In this document: one piece after another, positions 7,465 through 15,235 of the stretch
Layout: the number at the start of each line of letters is the position of its first letter
How positions within the stretch are numbered: position 1 is the stretch's first letter
Source of the DNA: Arenibacter algicola
GTDB taxonomy: Bacteria; Bacteroidota; Bacteroidia; Flavobacteriales; Flavobacteriaceae
Reading direction: 5' to 3'
DNA length: 64,000 nucleotides
Assembly: GCF_018860365.1 (NCBI RefSeq)
Contig: NZ_JAHKPO010000003.1
Span: forward strand, 930,001 to 994,000
Program-made: the position numbers and the translations under genes
The notes under the pieces: model-generated
Database searches by the model: none
What the model saw: only the letters and a program-made list of their open reading frames with translations
Told to the model about the DNA's origin: nothing

Positions 7465-8154
7465 ATGAATAACTGTAAACCCATAAGTAAAATAGACATG
7501 TCTGCTCTAGGAACCATACCGGATTGTATTGTGGTTAAGAAGGTGCTGGAGGGAGACACGGAATTATTTGAAATTCTATTAAGACGCTATAATGAGCTGT
7601 TATTCAGAACTATAAGGAGCTATATGGACAGGCCATCGGATATTGATGATGTAATGCAGGATACTTACATTAAGGCATTCCAAAAATTATATCAATTTAA
7701 AAATGAATCCTTATTTTCCACATGGCTGATACGGATAGGAATAAATGAGGCCTTACAGCGGAAAAGAAAGTCCAAGAGGTATCAAACGGTGGATATAAGT
7801 AACGAAAAAGAAATCATTCAAATAGCGGATATGTCCATTATGAACCCAGAAAGAAAAACAATGCATGCGGAATCGGTTCAAATGGTGGAAAAAGCAATAG
7901 ACCTTTTGCCGGAGAAATATAAGATTGTATACATGCTGAAGGAGGTCCAGGATTTGGAAATTTCTGAAATTTCGAATAGTCTGGGTTTGAGCAACAGTAA
8001 TGTGAAAGTGAGGCTTCATAGGGCAAGGAACATGATGAAGGATGCTATTATGAAGTTTTCCGACGCTAAAAATGCATTTGAGTTTGGCAATTCAAAATGC
8101 GACCGCTTGGTTGACCAAGTGATGGCGAAGATCCAGAAGCTTACTAGAAATTAG
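7465..8154 (+). CDS. ECF RNA polymerase sigma factor
   Basis: 229 residues from the ATG at 7465. It has region 2 (LLRRYNELLFRTIRSYM, then DIDDVMQDTYIKAF and the STWLIRIGINEAL segment) and region 4 with a helix-turn-helix (LPEKYKIVYMLKEVQDL, EISNSLGLSNSNVKVRLHRAR). A C-terminal tail of about 40 residues (MKFSDAKNAFEFGNSKCDRLVDQVM) extends past region 4 and carries the protein's second cysteine; the other is near residue 25. An in-frame TTG at 7438 is rejected because it overlaps the promoter. No anti-sigma factor is encoded next to it, so the tail may take part in control. Five matching promoters suggest it drives the reductases, folE, the di-haem cytochrome, the DoxX gene and itself. Confidence 0.92.
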   Translation: MNNCKPISKIDMSALGTIPDCIVVKKVLEGDTELFEILLRRYNELLFRTIRSYMDRPSDIDDVMQDTYIKAFQKLYQFKNESLFSTWLIRIGINEALQRKRKSKRYQTVDISNEKEIIQIADMSIMNPERKTMHAESVQMVEKAIDLLPEKYKIVYMLKEVQDLEISEISNSLGLSNSNVKVRLHRARNMMKDAIMKFSDAKNAFEFGNSKCDRLVDQVMAKIQKLTRN

Positions 8155-8373
8155 TCAATATATTTTATTACTTGGATAAGAGCATTTTTTTAGGTAATCG
8201 ATAAGGAGTATTCAGCTATTATAGGTCCAAGTGCTGCCTTACAATTTCAATATCAATTTAGAAGTAATACCAATCAGTTTACGGTTAACAATTAAGCTAT
8301 GTAATGGTAGGTCGCCAGTATGGAGCAATCTACTTTGTACCCTAAATTATAAGAAATAATTATTATCAGTTTT

Positions 8374-8398
8374 GTAACCCATAGCATCTTATTTCATC
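8374..8398 (+). promoter_or_regulatory. ECF-type promoter, copy 5 (GTAACC-N15-CATC)
   Basis: GTAACC is at 8374-8379, with a 15-base spacer and CATC at 8395-8398 followed by AAAAG. CATC ends 30 bases before the DoxX-like ATG at 8429. The gene lies 270 bases beyond the sigma gene and therefore has its own promoter. Confidence 0.8.
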
Positions 8399-8428
8399 AA
8401 AAGTTCATAATATTTAAACAAGATAATT

Positions 8429-8800
8429 ATGAATGCAAAAGCAAAGTTTGTTAGTACCCTGCTCAAGTATACGTTTGGATTGGTACCTATTGTTGCCGGT
8501 CTGGATAAGTTTACAAATATTCTCGTAGATTGGACCACATATTCTTCCCCTGGGTTAATGGATTTATTGCCTATTACCACCGCTGTCTTTATGGGTATTG
8601 TTGGGGTTATTGAAATAGGAGCGGGTATTTTGGTTTTGGTAAAACCGTCCATTGGTGCGCTGGTCGTTTCAGCTTGGTTGGTTCTTATAGCCTTGACGTT
8701 GATAATTAGCGGTCAATATTTGGATGTTGCTGTTAGGGATGTTGTAATGGCCATTGGTGCATTCTCCTTGGCTAAATTGTCCAAAACAACTACAACATAG
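8429..8800 (+). CDS. DoxX-like integral membrane protein
   Basis: A 123-residue protein with about four hydrophobic helices (residues about 10-26, 45-70, 74-95 and 98-117). It resembles DoxX/DoxD-type small membrane proteins (YGLVPIVAGLDKF-like first helix, later IGAGILVLVKPSIGA). DoxX proteins occur with quinone- or thiol-linked redox enzymes and with oxidative-stress systems; a molecular activity is not established for this branch. It is preceded by ECF promoter copy 5 and followed by a strong hairpin. Regulation with two flavin reductases and a di-haem cytochrome suggests a membrane redox role; this is inference. Confidence 0.75.
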   Translation: MNAKAKFVSTLLKYTFGLVPIVAGLDKFTNILVDWTTYSSPGLMDLLPITTAVFMGIVGVIEIGAGILVLVKPSIGALVVSAWLVLIALTLIISGQYLDVAVRDVVMAIGAFSLAKLSKTTTT

Positions 8801-9002
8801 GCCAAATTTAGTTTTTATTGAAGAGTTAGAGTGCGGATTCAATATTACAAATTTGAATTCATGAAACTTGGTATTGTTTTAAGACATGTTAAATGTCAAT
8901 AGTTCATGCTTTGGATCAAGTAAAAAAAACTTTTCCCTATTCAATATTAAACTTTGAACTTACTTATAATGAAAGGAGGTTAACAATTAATAGTACCTCA
9001 TA

Positions 9003-9040
9003 ATTTTCCCCAAAGACATGTTTACGACTTTGGGGAAAAT
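9003..9040. terminator. Bidirectional terminator hairpin between convergent genes
   Basis: A perfect 13-base inverted repeat, ATTTTCCCCAAAG (9003-9015) and its complement (9028-9040), with a 12-base loop. The stem ends in ATTTT/AAAAT, so T-richness is available in both directions. It sits between the plus-strand DoxX gene and the minus-strand cytochrome gene. Confidence 0.75.
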
Positions 9041-9082
9041 ATTGGATATGACTTTCTACCCAATACAAAGTCTTATTTATTT

Positions 9083-9685
9083 CTATTTGGCTTCCAATGG
9101 TTGGGGTGTAGCTAGTATGGCCGCAGGCACTACATTATCAATTGGTTTAATTGTTTTTAAATAGGCAAAAATAGCCTTAAGGTCCTCATCAGGTAAATTC
9201 CGATATTCGGTCCATGGCATGGGAGGTAACAGCGGTCTTGTGTTATCCATTCCTTTGAATTTCCCTTCTTTTATGGCCTTTAAGAATTGTGCTTCCGACC
9301 AGTTGCCGATTCCGGATTCATCAGGAGTAAGATTAGCGGCAAAAGAGGTTCCCCAGGGTCCTACGGCGGCAGTAAGTCCCATACTGAATAGCACATAAGA
9401 TTTTGCAGTTTCCTTGTCGTAAGGTGGCAGGTTCTCTTGGGAAGGGTGCCCGGAGAGCCTTCTTTCCGGATCAACCTCCGGACCTCTGTCCGTCATTATT
9501 TTAGGGGAATGACAATCGTTGCAACCAACGGATGCAACTAACAGTTGACCTCTTTTTACCTTATCGACGACAGTATTAGGTTCTGCTTTTGCCACTACGG
9601 CTTTGGCAATTTCTTTTTGCTTGGGAGAATTACAGGCAACAACGATAATTCCCAACATGCTAAATACTAGATAACACTTTTTCAT
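9083..9685 (-). CDS. Mono-haem cytochrome c lipoprotein
   Basis: 200 residues from the ATG at 9685, chosen because it gives a clean lipoprotein signal (MKKCYLVFSMLGIIVVAC, Cys18). An upstream in-frame extension to 9853 encodes no recognisable sequence and is rejected. There is one haem motif, CNDCH at 55-59, followed by the segment MTDRGPEVDPERRLSGHP. A probable distal Met lies in PPMPWTEYRNL. The C-terminal part (LPDEDLKAIFAYLKTIKPI) is the standard cytochrome c end. It is a likely periplasmic electron carrier. No ECF motif is seen upstream, so it is probably outside that regulon despite proximity. Confidence 0.85.
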   Translation of the reverse strand: MKKCYLVFSMLGIIVVACNSPKQKEIAKAVVAKAEPNTVVDKVKRGQLLVASVGCNDCHSPKIMTDRGPEVDPERRLSGHPSQENLPPYDKETAKSYVLFSMGLTAAVGPWGTSFAANLTPDESGIGNWSEAQFLKAIKEGKFKGMDNTRPLLPPMPWTEYRNLPDEDLKAIFAYLKTIKPIDNVVPAAILATPQPLEAK

Positions 9686-10109
9686 AATTTTTGATTTAAA
9701 TAATATTGAACAGATTATTTGTAGAATTTTTCTATATACTTCCAAACAGACATATTTCCTGAAACTAAGGAGGTATGTTAGAACCAACATCCCATTCGTT
9801 GGAAGGTGTTGTTGGTTAGGTCCAATAAAAAAATGAATAAAAAAAATGTACAATCGACCAGCCTGAAGAGTGCTGTAAAATAAAATTAATATCTAGAATA
9901 AAGAGGGGGGTAAACTAACTATCCAACTTAAAAATCGGATATAAAATACTCGCAAAAATAGCCTTGTTCATATTTAGGCAGTAAGCTAAAATTAATAAAA
10001 ATTCCAATATGAAATTGAAATATTTTTGAGAGTACTGAAGCATTTTTAATAAAAAAAGCCAATAGAATTTGTTCTATTGGCTTGGTAAAGATTGGTTGGT
10101 TAATTGGTA
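9686..10109. other. Intergenic stretch upstream of the cytochrome c gene
   Basis: 424 bases. It contains the leader of the cytochrome gene and, at its far end, the terminator of the ThuA operon. I see no other gene. Confidence 0.6.
10050..10083 (-). terminator. Rho-independent terminator of the MFS-epimerase-ThuA operon
   Basis: A perfect ten-base stem, GCCAATAGAA (10058-10067) and TTCTATTGGC (10072-10081), with a four-base loop. On the minus strand it is followed by at least seven Ts. It lies 28 bases past the ThuA stop. Confidence 0.9.
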
Positions 10110-11231
10110 TTATTTAAAGTCGGATACTTTTAGTTGTTTTTCATCCCAGTATTCGTCCTTCCTAAATTCATAGGTGGTAGGATTATAGGAACCTACCAAT
10201 TCAACATTGGTCTTGGTCGGTACCGGTAGATCCAATGTCCAATATACGGCATTTACGACTAATCTTCGCGTTCCTTCAATAGTGAAATCTACTGCTGAAA
10301 AGGCTGTAGATGTAAAGGCCTTTCCTTTTTTTCCTCCAGGAATTTGATAGGTCCTGGTCCATGCTACCGGCATTAGGGGTGAACTAACATCTTTTCCTGC
10401 ATGGTTGGTTTTGGCTGCTTCATCATCAGTGGGGCGCATACCATAGAATATATCATTCTCGTCGAATTCGCCTTTTCTGTTCATTACCTTACCATAAATT
10501 ATAGGTTGGGAATCTCCAGACATGGGCAGACGCACTTCATAGACATCTGCAGAGGCCCAAACATCCCCATCTGAGATACTATTTGTAATTCCTGTAGTTT
10601 TTCCCGCATCGGTTACAAAACCTTTGGTGCTTTGATGCTTGTGGTGCCCGTGATGGCTCACCCATTTTTCGCCAAGAACAAGTCGACCAAATCCGCCTTC
10701 CCATTCTGCCATATCGCCTTTATAGGAGTTTCCGTAATGTTTGTAATTGGAAACATCTTCATCAGTAAAGTTGAAGGCATGCGTTGCCGTTCTAAGTCCA
10801 ATTACAGGTTTACCTGCCATAAGATAATCATCAATGTGTTTCATTTGGTCATCCGGCAATGCCCTAAACCTTGTAGCAATAATCATTAGGTCGGCACTGT
10901 CCAAGGCTTCTAATCCGGGTATGTTTTTACCATAATTAGCATCAATTGTACCAGGGTTGGCCGGATCCTGGGCAAACAGTACGGTACAATTAAAACCATG
11001 ATGTTTGGATAGGATTTTCGCCAATTGTGGCATCGATTCCTCAGAGCGGTATTCTTCATCGCCTGAAATAAGGACTATATGCTTTGCATTCTTGTCACTA
11101 CCTTCAAAAGTAAGCCATTGTTGCGGTGTATCCGTGGTTTCCACGGTTGCCGTTTCATTCGTTTTAGCTTCTTTTTGCTCTTTACAGGCGAACATAAAAA
11201 GGCATATAAGAATAGGTAATAAATTTTTCAT
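10110..11231 (-). CDS. ThuA-domain lipoprotein, paralogue 1
   Basis: A 373-residue protein with lipobox Cys16 (MKNLLPILICLFMFAC). The core is a ThuA/trehalose-utilisation domain, a class I glutamine-amidotransferase-like fold: KHIVLISGDEEYRSEE near residue 45, ADLMIIATRFR, then GLRTATHAF. It is paralogous to the plus-strand protein at 15236-16429 and shares the C-terminal WTLDLPVPT...YNPTTYEF organisation. ThuA proteins sit in sugar-oxidation loci, and the biochemical role of this branch is not established. It is third in an operon after an MFS transporter and an epimerase, and last before a strong terminator. The lipid anchor places it in the periplasm or at the surface. Confidence 0.85.
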   Translation of the reverse strand: MKNLLPILICLFMFACKEQKEAKTNETATVETTDTPQQWLTFEGSDKNAKHIVLISGDEEYRSEESMPQLAKILSKHHGFNCTVLFAQDPANPGTIDANYGKNIPGLEALDSADLMIIATRFRALPDDQMKHIDDYLMAGKPVIGLRTATHAFNFTDEDVSNYKHYGNSYKGDMAEWEGGFGRLVLGEKWVSHHGHHKHQSTKGFVTDAGKTTGITNSISDGDVWASADVYEVRLPMSGDSQPIIYGKVMNRKGEFDENDIFYGMRPTDDEAAKTNHAGKDVSSPLMPVAWTRTYQIPGGKKGKAFTSTAFSAVDFTIEGTRRLVVNAVYWTLDLPVPTKTNVELVGSYNPTTYEFRKDEYWDEKQLKVSDFK

Positions 11232-11278
11232 TAATTTTTTTTTAGTTAATTCATATTGGACGTAAAGAACTGGATTAA

Positions 11279-12121
11279 TTATTTAATCCCCATGCCTTCC
11301 TTGATCAATTTTAAGCCTTTGGTATAGATTTCTTCAGAAGGAGAGTAATCCCGCCATACGTTAATAGCATTGGCAAACTCCGGGATAATGGTACTAAAAG
11401 CCTCTATAGTAAGCCAGCCGTCATATTTTACCTCTTTCAAGGTAGCAAAGACTTCATCCCAGTTTACCTGTCCACTGCCGGGCGTGCCCCTATCGTTCTC
11501 GCTTATATGAACATGCTTTAAATGGGGAGCTATGGTTCTAATGGCTTGGGCCTGACTTTTTTCTTCAATATTGGCATGGTGTGTATCGAACATGGCGCCC
11601 AAATTGGGATGGTTCACCTCCTTGACCATGTTGCCGAGATCGGCCATAGTGTTGTAGAGATAACATTCAAATCTGTTTACGGCTTCAGGAGTTAGCATAA
11701 TATTGGCTTTTTTGGCATATTCGGCCGCTTTATACAACATCTCATTGCTCCACTGTTTTTCCTGTAATGTAGGTGGTTGACGTGTAAATAAGGCAAATGT
11801 GGAATGAAAAGGTCCGCAGATTACTTCTACATTGGCGGCTTCGGCCATATCAATGGTCCACTTTAATCGTTCCAGGCCTGCCTCTCTGGTCTTCTTATCG
11901 GGACTGGCAATATTCTGCTCGGGAGACAGGGCACCTACAGCAGTGACACCCATATTGATACTAGAAAAATGCTTACCTAATTTTGTATAATGCTTAAGAT
12001 CCCCATCTCCTAAGAACAGCTCAATCCCATCATAGCCAGTTTTTTTTAGGGTATCTACAATATCAAAGTGTTGCTCTGTGACATGGTTAGTCCAGAGCAA
12101 CATATTCATTCCAATTTTCAT
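11279..12121 (-). CDS. Ketose 3-epimerase-like sugar epimerase (TIM barrel)
   Basis: A 280-residue TIM-barrel protein of the AP-endonuclease-2/sugar phosphate isomerase family. The four metal ligands of D-psicose/D-tagatose 3-epimerases can be placed at Glu146, Asp179, His205 and Glu240. The substrate-site residues Glu152, His182 and Arg211 fall at matching spacing; all seven sit four positions before the numbering I recall for the Agrobacterium D-psicose epimerase. It therefore probably epimerises a free ketose, or a keto-sugar, at C3 using Mn or Mg. It is encoded between the MFS transporter (20 bases upstream) and ThuA (47 bases downstream) and has no signal peptide, so it is cytosolic. Confidence 0.85.
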   Translation of the reverse strand: MKIGMNMLLWTNHVTEQHFDIVDTLKKTGYDGIELFLGDGDLKHYTKLGKHFSSINMGVTAVGALSPEQNIASPDKKTREAGLERLKWTIDMAEAANVEVICGPFHSTFALFTRQPPTLQEKQWSNEMLYKAAEYAKKANIMLTPEAVNRFECYLYNTMADLGNMVKEVNHPNLGAMFDTHHANIEEKSQAQAIRTIAPHLKHVHISENDRGTPGSGQVNWDEVFATLKEVKYDGWLTIEAFSTIIPEFANAINVWRDYSPSEEIYTKGLKLIKEGMGIK

Positions 12122-12141
12122 ACTATATATTTATGTATTTA

Positions 12142-13410
12142 CTAATAGTCTGTTACGGGTTGGCCACTAGTAGCTTCGGCGGCATCGGTATTTTTGCGTT
12201 TTTTGACCCAAAACCAAAGTATGGTAAACAGGACGATCAAAATAGCAGGGAAGGCTACCATAGTACCAAGTGTGGCCTGTCCGGATACTAGTTCCAATTC
12301 ATCCCCTGTAAATCCTGCGGCAGCCGCCTCGGCTTTGTCAGAATCGATCCACCCACCAATAATAGGTTGGAATATGGATGAGGAGAACATACCCACAGCA
12401 CCAATGATAGACATTCCCAAAGCACCACTTTTTGGTATTTTGTCCGCAACAAAACCAATCATATTTGGCCAGAAATAGGCTATTCCCAAGGCAAAAAAGA
12501 TGGCAGCAACATAAGCCATAGTTCCAGTTTGAGTGCTAAAAAGATAGATTCCTATTGTGGCTAGAACAGCTGAACCCAATAGTACACCAGTTTGATCGAA
12601 TTTGTGAACTACTTCCCCACCAAAATAACGGGCTACGGCCATTAGTCCTGTAACTAGTGCCAATATAATCATAGGTTCTGCACCACTCTTGGCCAAGATA
12701 AGGCCTACCCATTGTTGTGGGCCAAACTCAGAGATAGCGGTCAAAGACATACAAACAATCATAAAAATGAATAAAGGGGACAACATGGCCTTGAAATTTC
12801 CGCTAAGGGTAGCCGCTGCCTCAACTTTGGCTTTAGGCCAAGCCTGTCCAAAGTACAAATAGGCATAGATTAATGTCGGAATCATTATTACCCAGATTTG
12901 TGTTTCCCAACTTAAGCCTGCATCGGTCATAAATTTGGAAATAAGACTACCTATTACAATACCTCCTGGAAACCACATATGGAAGCGGTTCATCATTCTG
13001 CTCATCCTTGTGCCGGAGTAGGCATCCGCAATCATAGGGTTACAGGCAGCTTCTGTACAACCATTACCAAGACCTATTAATAAGGTGGAAATAAGTAAGC
13101 CTACATAACTACCAGAATAAATAGTCAAAATAATCCCCAGGGCATGGGCGAAAAAGGCAAATTGCATAATGGCCTTTCCACCTACCTTATGGTAGATTAA
13201 TCCTCCGATAACCATGGATATCGGAAAACCGAAAAACCACATTGAATTGATAAATCCCAGTTGTTCGGCGCTTAAACTTAGTTCTTCTCCCAACTGTGGA
13301 AGAATCCCAGCTCTAATACTAAAAGAAAATGCGGTGGTAATTAATGCGAAACAGCTACCGTAAAACAGTCTGTTGGCATTGGTTTTTTGTTGATCATTTG
13401 AATTTTCCAT
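12142..13410 (-). CDS. MFS sugar transporter
   Basis: A 422-residue protein with about 12 transmembrane helices. Family features include FGFPISMVIGGLIYHKVGG between helices 2 and 3, the MNRFHMWFPGGIVIG segment around helix 5, and a short basic C-terminal tail. It resembles Bacteroidota MFS permeases found in sugar-catabolic operons. The substrate is presumably what the downstream epimerase and the divergent dehydrogenase cluster use. It is the first gene of the minus-strand operon, 20 bases before the epimerase. Control by the AraC-type protein encoded at 14042-14926 is likely but unproven. Confidence 0.85.
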   Translation of the reverse strand: MENSNDQQKTNANRLFYGSCFALITTAFSFSIRAGILPQLGEELSLSAEQLGFINSMWFFGFPISMVIGGLIYHKVGGKAIMQFAFFAHALGIILTIYSGSYVGLLISTLLIGLGNGCTEAACNPMIADAYSGTRMSRMMNRFHMWFPGGIVIGSLISKFMTDAGLSWETQIWVIMIPTLIYAYLYFGQAWPKAKVEAAATLSGNFKAMLSPLFIFMIVCMSLTAISEFGPQQWVGLILAKSGAEPMIILALVTGLMAVARYFGGEVVHKFDQTGVLLGSAVLATIGIYLFSTQTGTMAYVAAIFFALGIAYFWPNMIGFVADKIPKSGALGMSIIGAVGMFSSSIFQPIIGGWIDSDKAEAAAAGFTGDELELVSGQATLGTMVAFPAILIVLFTILWFWVKKRKNTDAAEATSGQPVTDY

Positions 13411-14041
13411 TGGATTTAATAGATTTTTAATTAGTTGGTGTATAATTTAATTTTTGATTTCAGCGTATAAGTTTAATCTCTTTTTTACAATAATCATAAT
13501 TTATTTTTAATTGTTTTATCAAATAACAAATTAATGACCACCTATTTTACGCTTTTATTATCTGACCAATAAACCATTTATTCATGAGCCTTTCGATCCA
13601 AAAAATTAAAAGCTGATAAATTTAAACTTTAAAGATTTTTAAAAGTTCCTATATCCTACTAAATAATGGTACTTTTTTGTCTTTGGAATATATTAGTTCC
13701 TTGTCTATAAATGTTAAGGGCATTATACCTTATTATATGTATAATATATAAGGAGGAACTATTTTGGTTTCTGTAAGCCGGAATTGCTACTTAATAAGGT
13801 AAGGATAAAATATGCTTATAATTTGTCTGGACTAAGTATTAAACAACCGTACATATGCTCAGGATCAGTGGTTCCCAAGTTTTACTCACTAGGTGAGATT
13901 TGTATGCTCTGATGTTGAGGTCTAAATGTTTTCAGAGGTTTCCTTCCGATGCCTAAAAGGCTCGCTATGAGGTAATTGTGGTTAAATCCTTCAAAATAGT
14001 TATATAACCGATAATATGTGGTTCCAATAAATTTTGGGCTA
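13411..14041. other. Long AT-rich intergenic region upstream of the transporter
   Basis: 631 bases without a credible gene. It should contain the promoter of the MFS operon. A near-palindrome built from CCTTATTATAT and ATATATAAGG lies around 13729-13754. A symmetrical element, CTCACTAGGTGAG, lies around 13886-13898, and a close relative of it (with flanks) is found near 51780. Confidence 0.5.
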
Positions 14042-14926
14042 CTACGATATGCTGGTTTTGATGTTCAAGAACAATTTGCGATATTCATGGGGGCTCATAT
14101 GTACAATTGCCTTGAATTGCCTGTTGAAGTTGGATAAGGCATTAAAACCACACTCGTAACTTATCTGCGAAATATTGAAATTATCCTCCAGCAATAATTT
14201 TCTTGAATGCCCTATTCGGATTTCATTTACAAAGCGTGTAAAAGTTTTATTGGCCCTAGGTTTAAAATACCTACAGAAGGAGGTGGTGGTCATATTAAGC
14301 ATTTCCGCTATTTCTTCCAATGATATTTTGGTCTTGAAATTGGACATGACATAGTCGTAGACAATTCGCATTTTGTCTGCGTCATCCCCCTTAAAGACAT
14401 TGGTGTACCCTGGACTGGATAATAGATGGTATTCTTCACTATTGGCTAGGATATCTATAATTTCAAATAATTTTATAATTCTTCGAAATCCTTGTTCGTT
14501 GTTGATCTTAAGCAGTAGTTTATTTATTTTATTTCGGGTTTCCCCATAAAATTCCATGCCCCTGACAGAATTTTCCACAAGCTTGTTGACATTGTAAAAT
14601 TCTTCCTTGCCCAATAAGGATTCGCTAAAAAGATCGTGGTCAAAATAAATTACCAAACCTCTGGTAGAGAGCTTGCTGTTTTTGTCAAAATAAGCGTCAT
14701 CGCTCCGCCATAAATGAGGAAGGTTGGGGCCGGTGACTACCAAATCACCTTTTTCAAAAGATTGTACATGGTCCCCAACAAATCTGGTGCCTTTGCCTTC
14801 GGCAATTAAAGATATTTGGTAATCTGGGTGAAAATGCCAATTTGGATTGAAGTAAGGGCCAACTATATCCTTGAAAATAAAAGTTTCTTTTGTTGTAAGT
14901 GTTTTTTCAATGTTGGGGGTACTCAT
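14042..14926 (-). CDS. AraC-family transcriptional regulator with cupin sensor domain
   Basis: A 294-residue protein. The N-terminal cupin (residues about 25-110: NWHFHPDYQISLIAEGKGTRF, FEKGDLVVTGPNLPHLW) binds a small ligand, typically a sugar. The C-terminal AraC domain has two helix-turn-helix motifs: SLEEIAEMLNMTTTSFCRYFKPR and the second ending ISYECGFNALSNFNRQFKAI. It sits between the two arms of the sugar locus, so it is the obvious local activator of both the MFS operon and the divergent plus-strand operon. The start gives the complete cupin, and the region upstream (14927-15235) probably holds its promoter and that of the plus arm. Confidence 0.9.
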   Translation of the reverse strand: MSTPNIEKTLTTKETFIFKDIVGPYFNPNWHFHPDYQISLIAEGKGTRFVGDHVQSFEKGDLVVTGPNLPHLWRSDDAYFDKNSKLSTRGLVIYFDHDLFSESLLGKEEFYNVNKLVENSVRGMEFYGETRNKINKLLLKINNEQGFRRIIKLFEIIDILANSEEYHLLSSPGYTNVFKGDDADKMRIVYDYVMSNFKTKISLEEIAEMLNMTTTSFCRYFKPRANKTFTRFVNEIRIGHSRKLLLEDNFNISQISYECGFNALSNFNRQFKAIVHMSPHEYRKLFLNIKTSIS

Positions 14927-15235
14927 AAATTTCCGGATTGAATTTTATTTTGGCTAATTTAAGACAAAAAAGTGTCATCTTTTAGTAAGATAGAGGGAAT
15001 ATTCATGCGGATAGTATTTTAGATTTGTAGAGCTAAGTTTTTATAGTCAGATTTTATCACAATAAATTTTAAGAATAGTGTATAAAAAGTGATAATAAAT
15101 TTGGATATTGACAAACAATACGGTTTAGCGTGGCCATTGATTATCCGTGGAATTTTTAAACATAGATTGCCTCTAGATTTAGAAGGTTCGGCAATGGATT
15201 AGTTTCTGCATCGGGTATTTAAGATTTGTATTATT
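14927..15235. other. Divergent regulatory region of the sugar locus
   Basis: 309 bases between the AraC gene and the plus-strand ThuA gene. Two TAnnTTTG-like Bacteroidota -7 elements on the plus strand (15020-15027 and 15096-15103) are candidate promoters, but I see no convincing -33 TTTG partner for either. No gene is seen. Confidence 0.4.

Noticed and set aside
9686-9853. N-terminal extension of the cytochrome c gene
   Set aside because: The extension encodes no signal or domain, while the ATG at 9685 starts a textbook lipoprotein signal.
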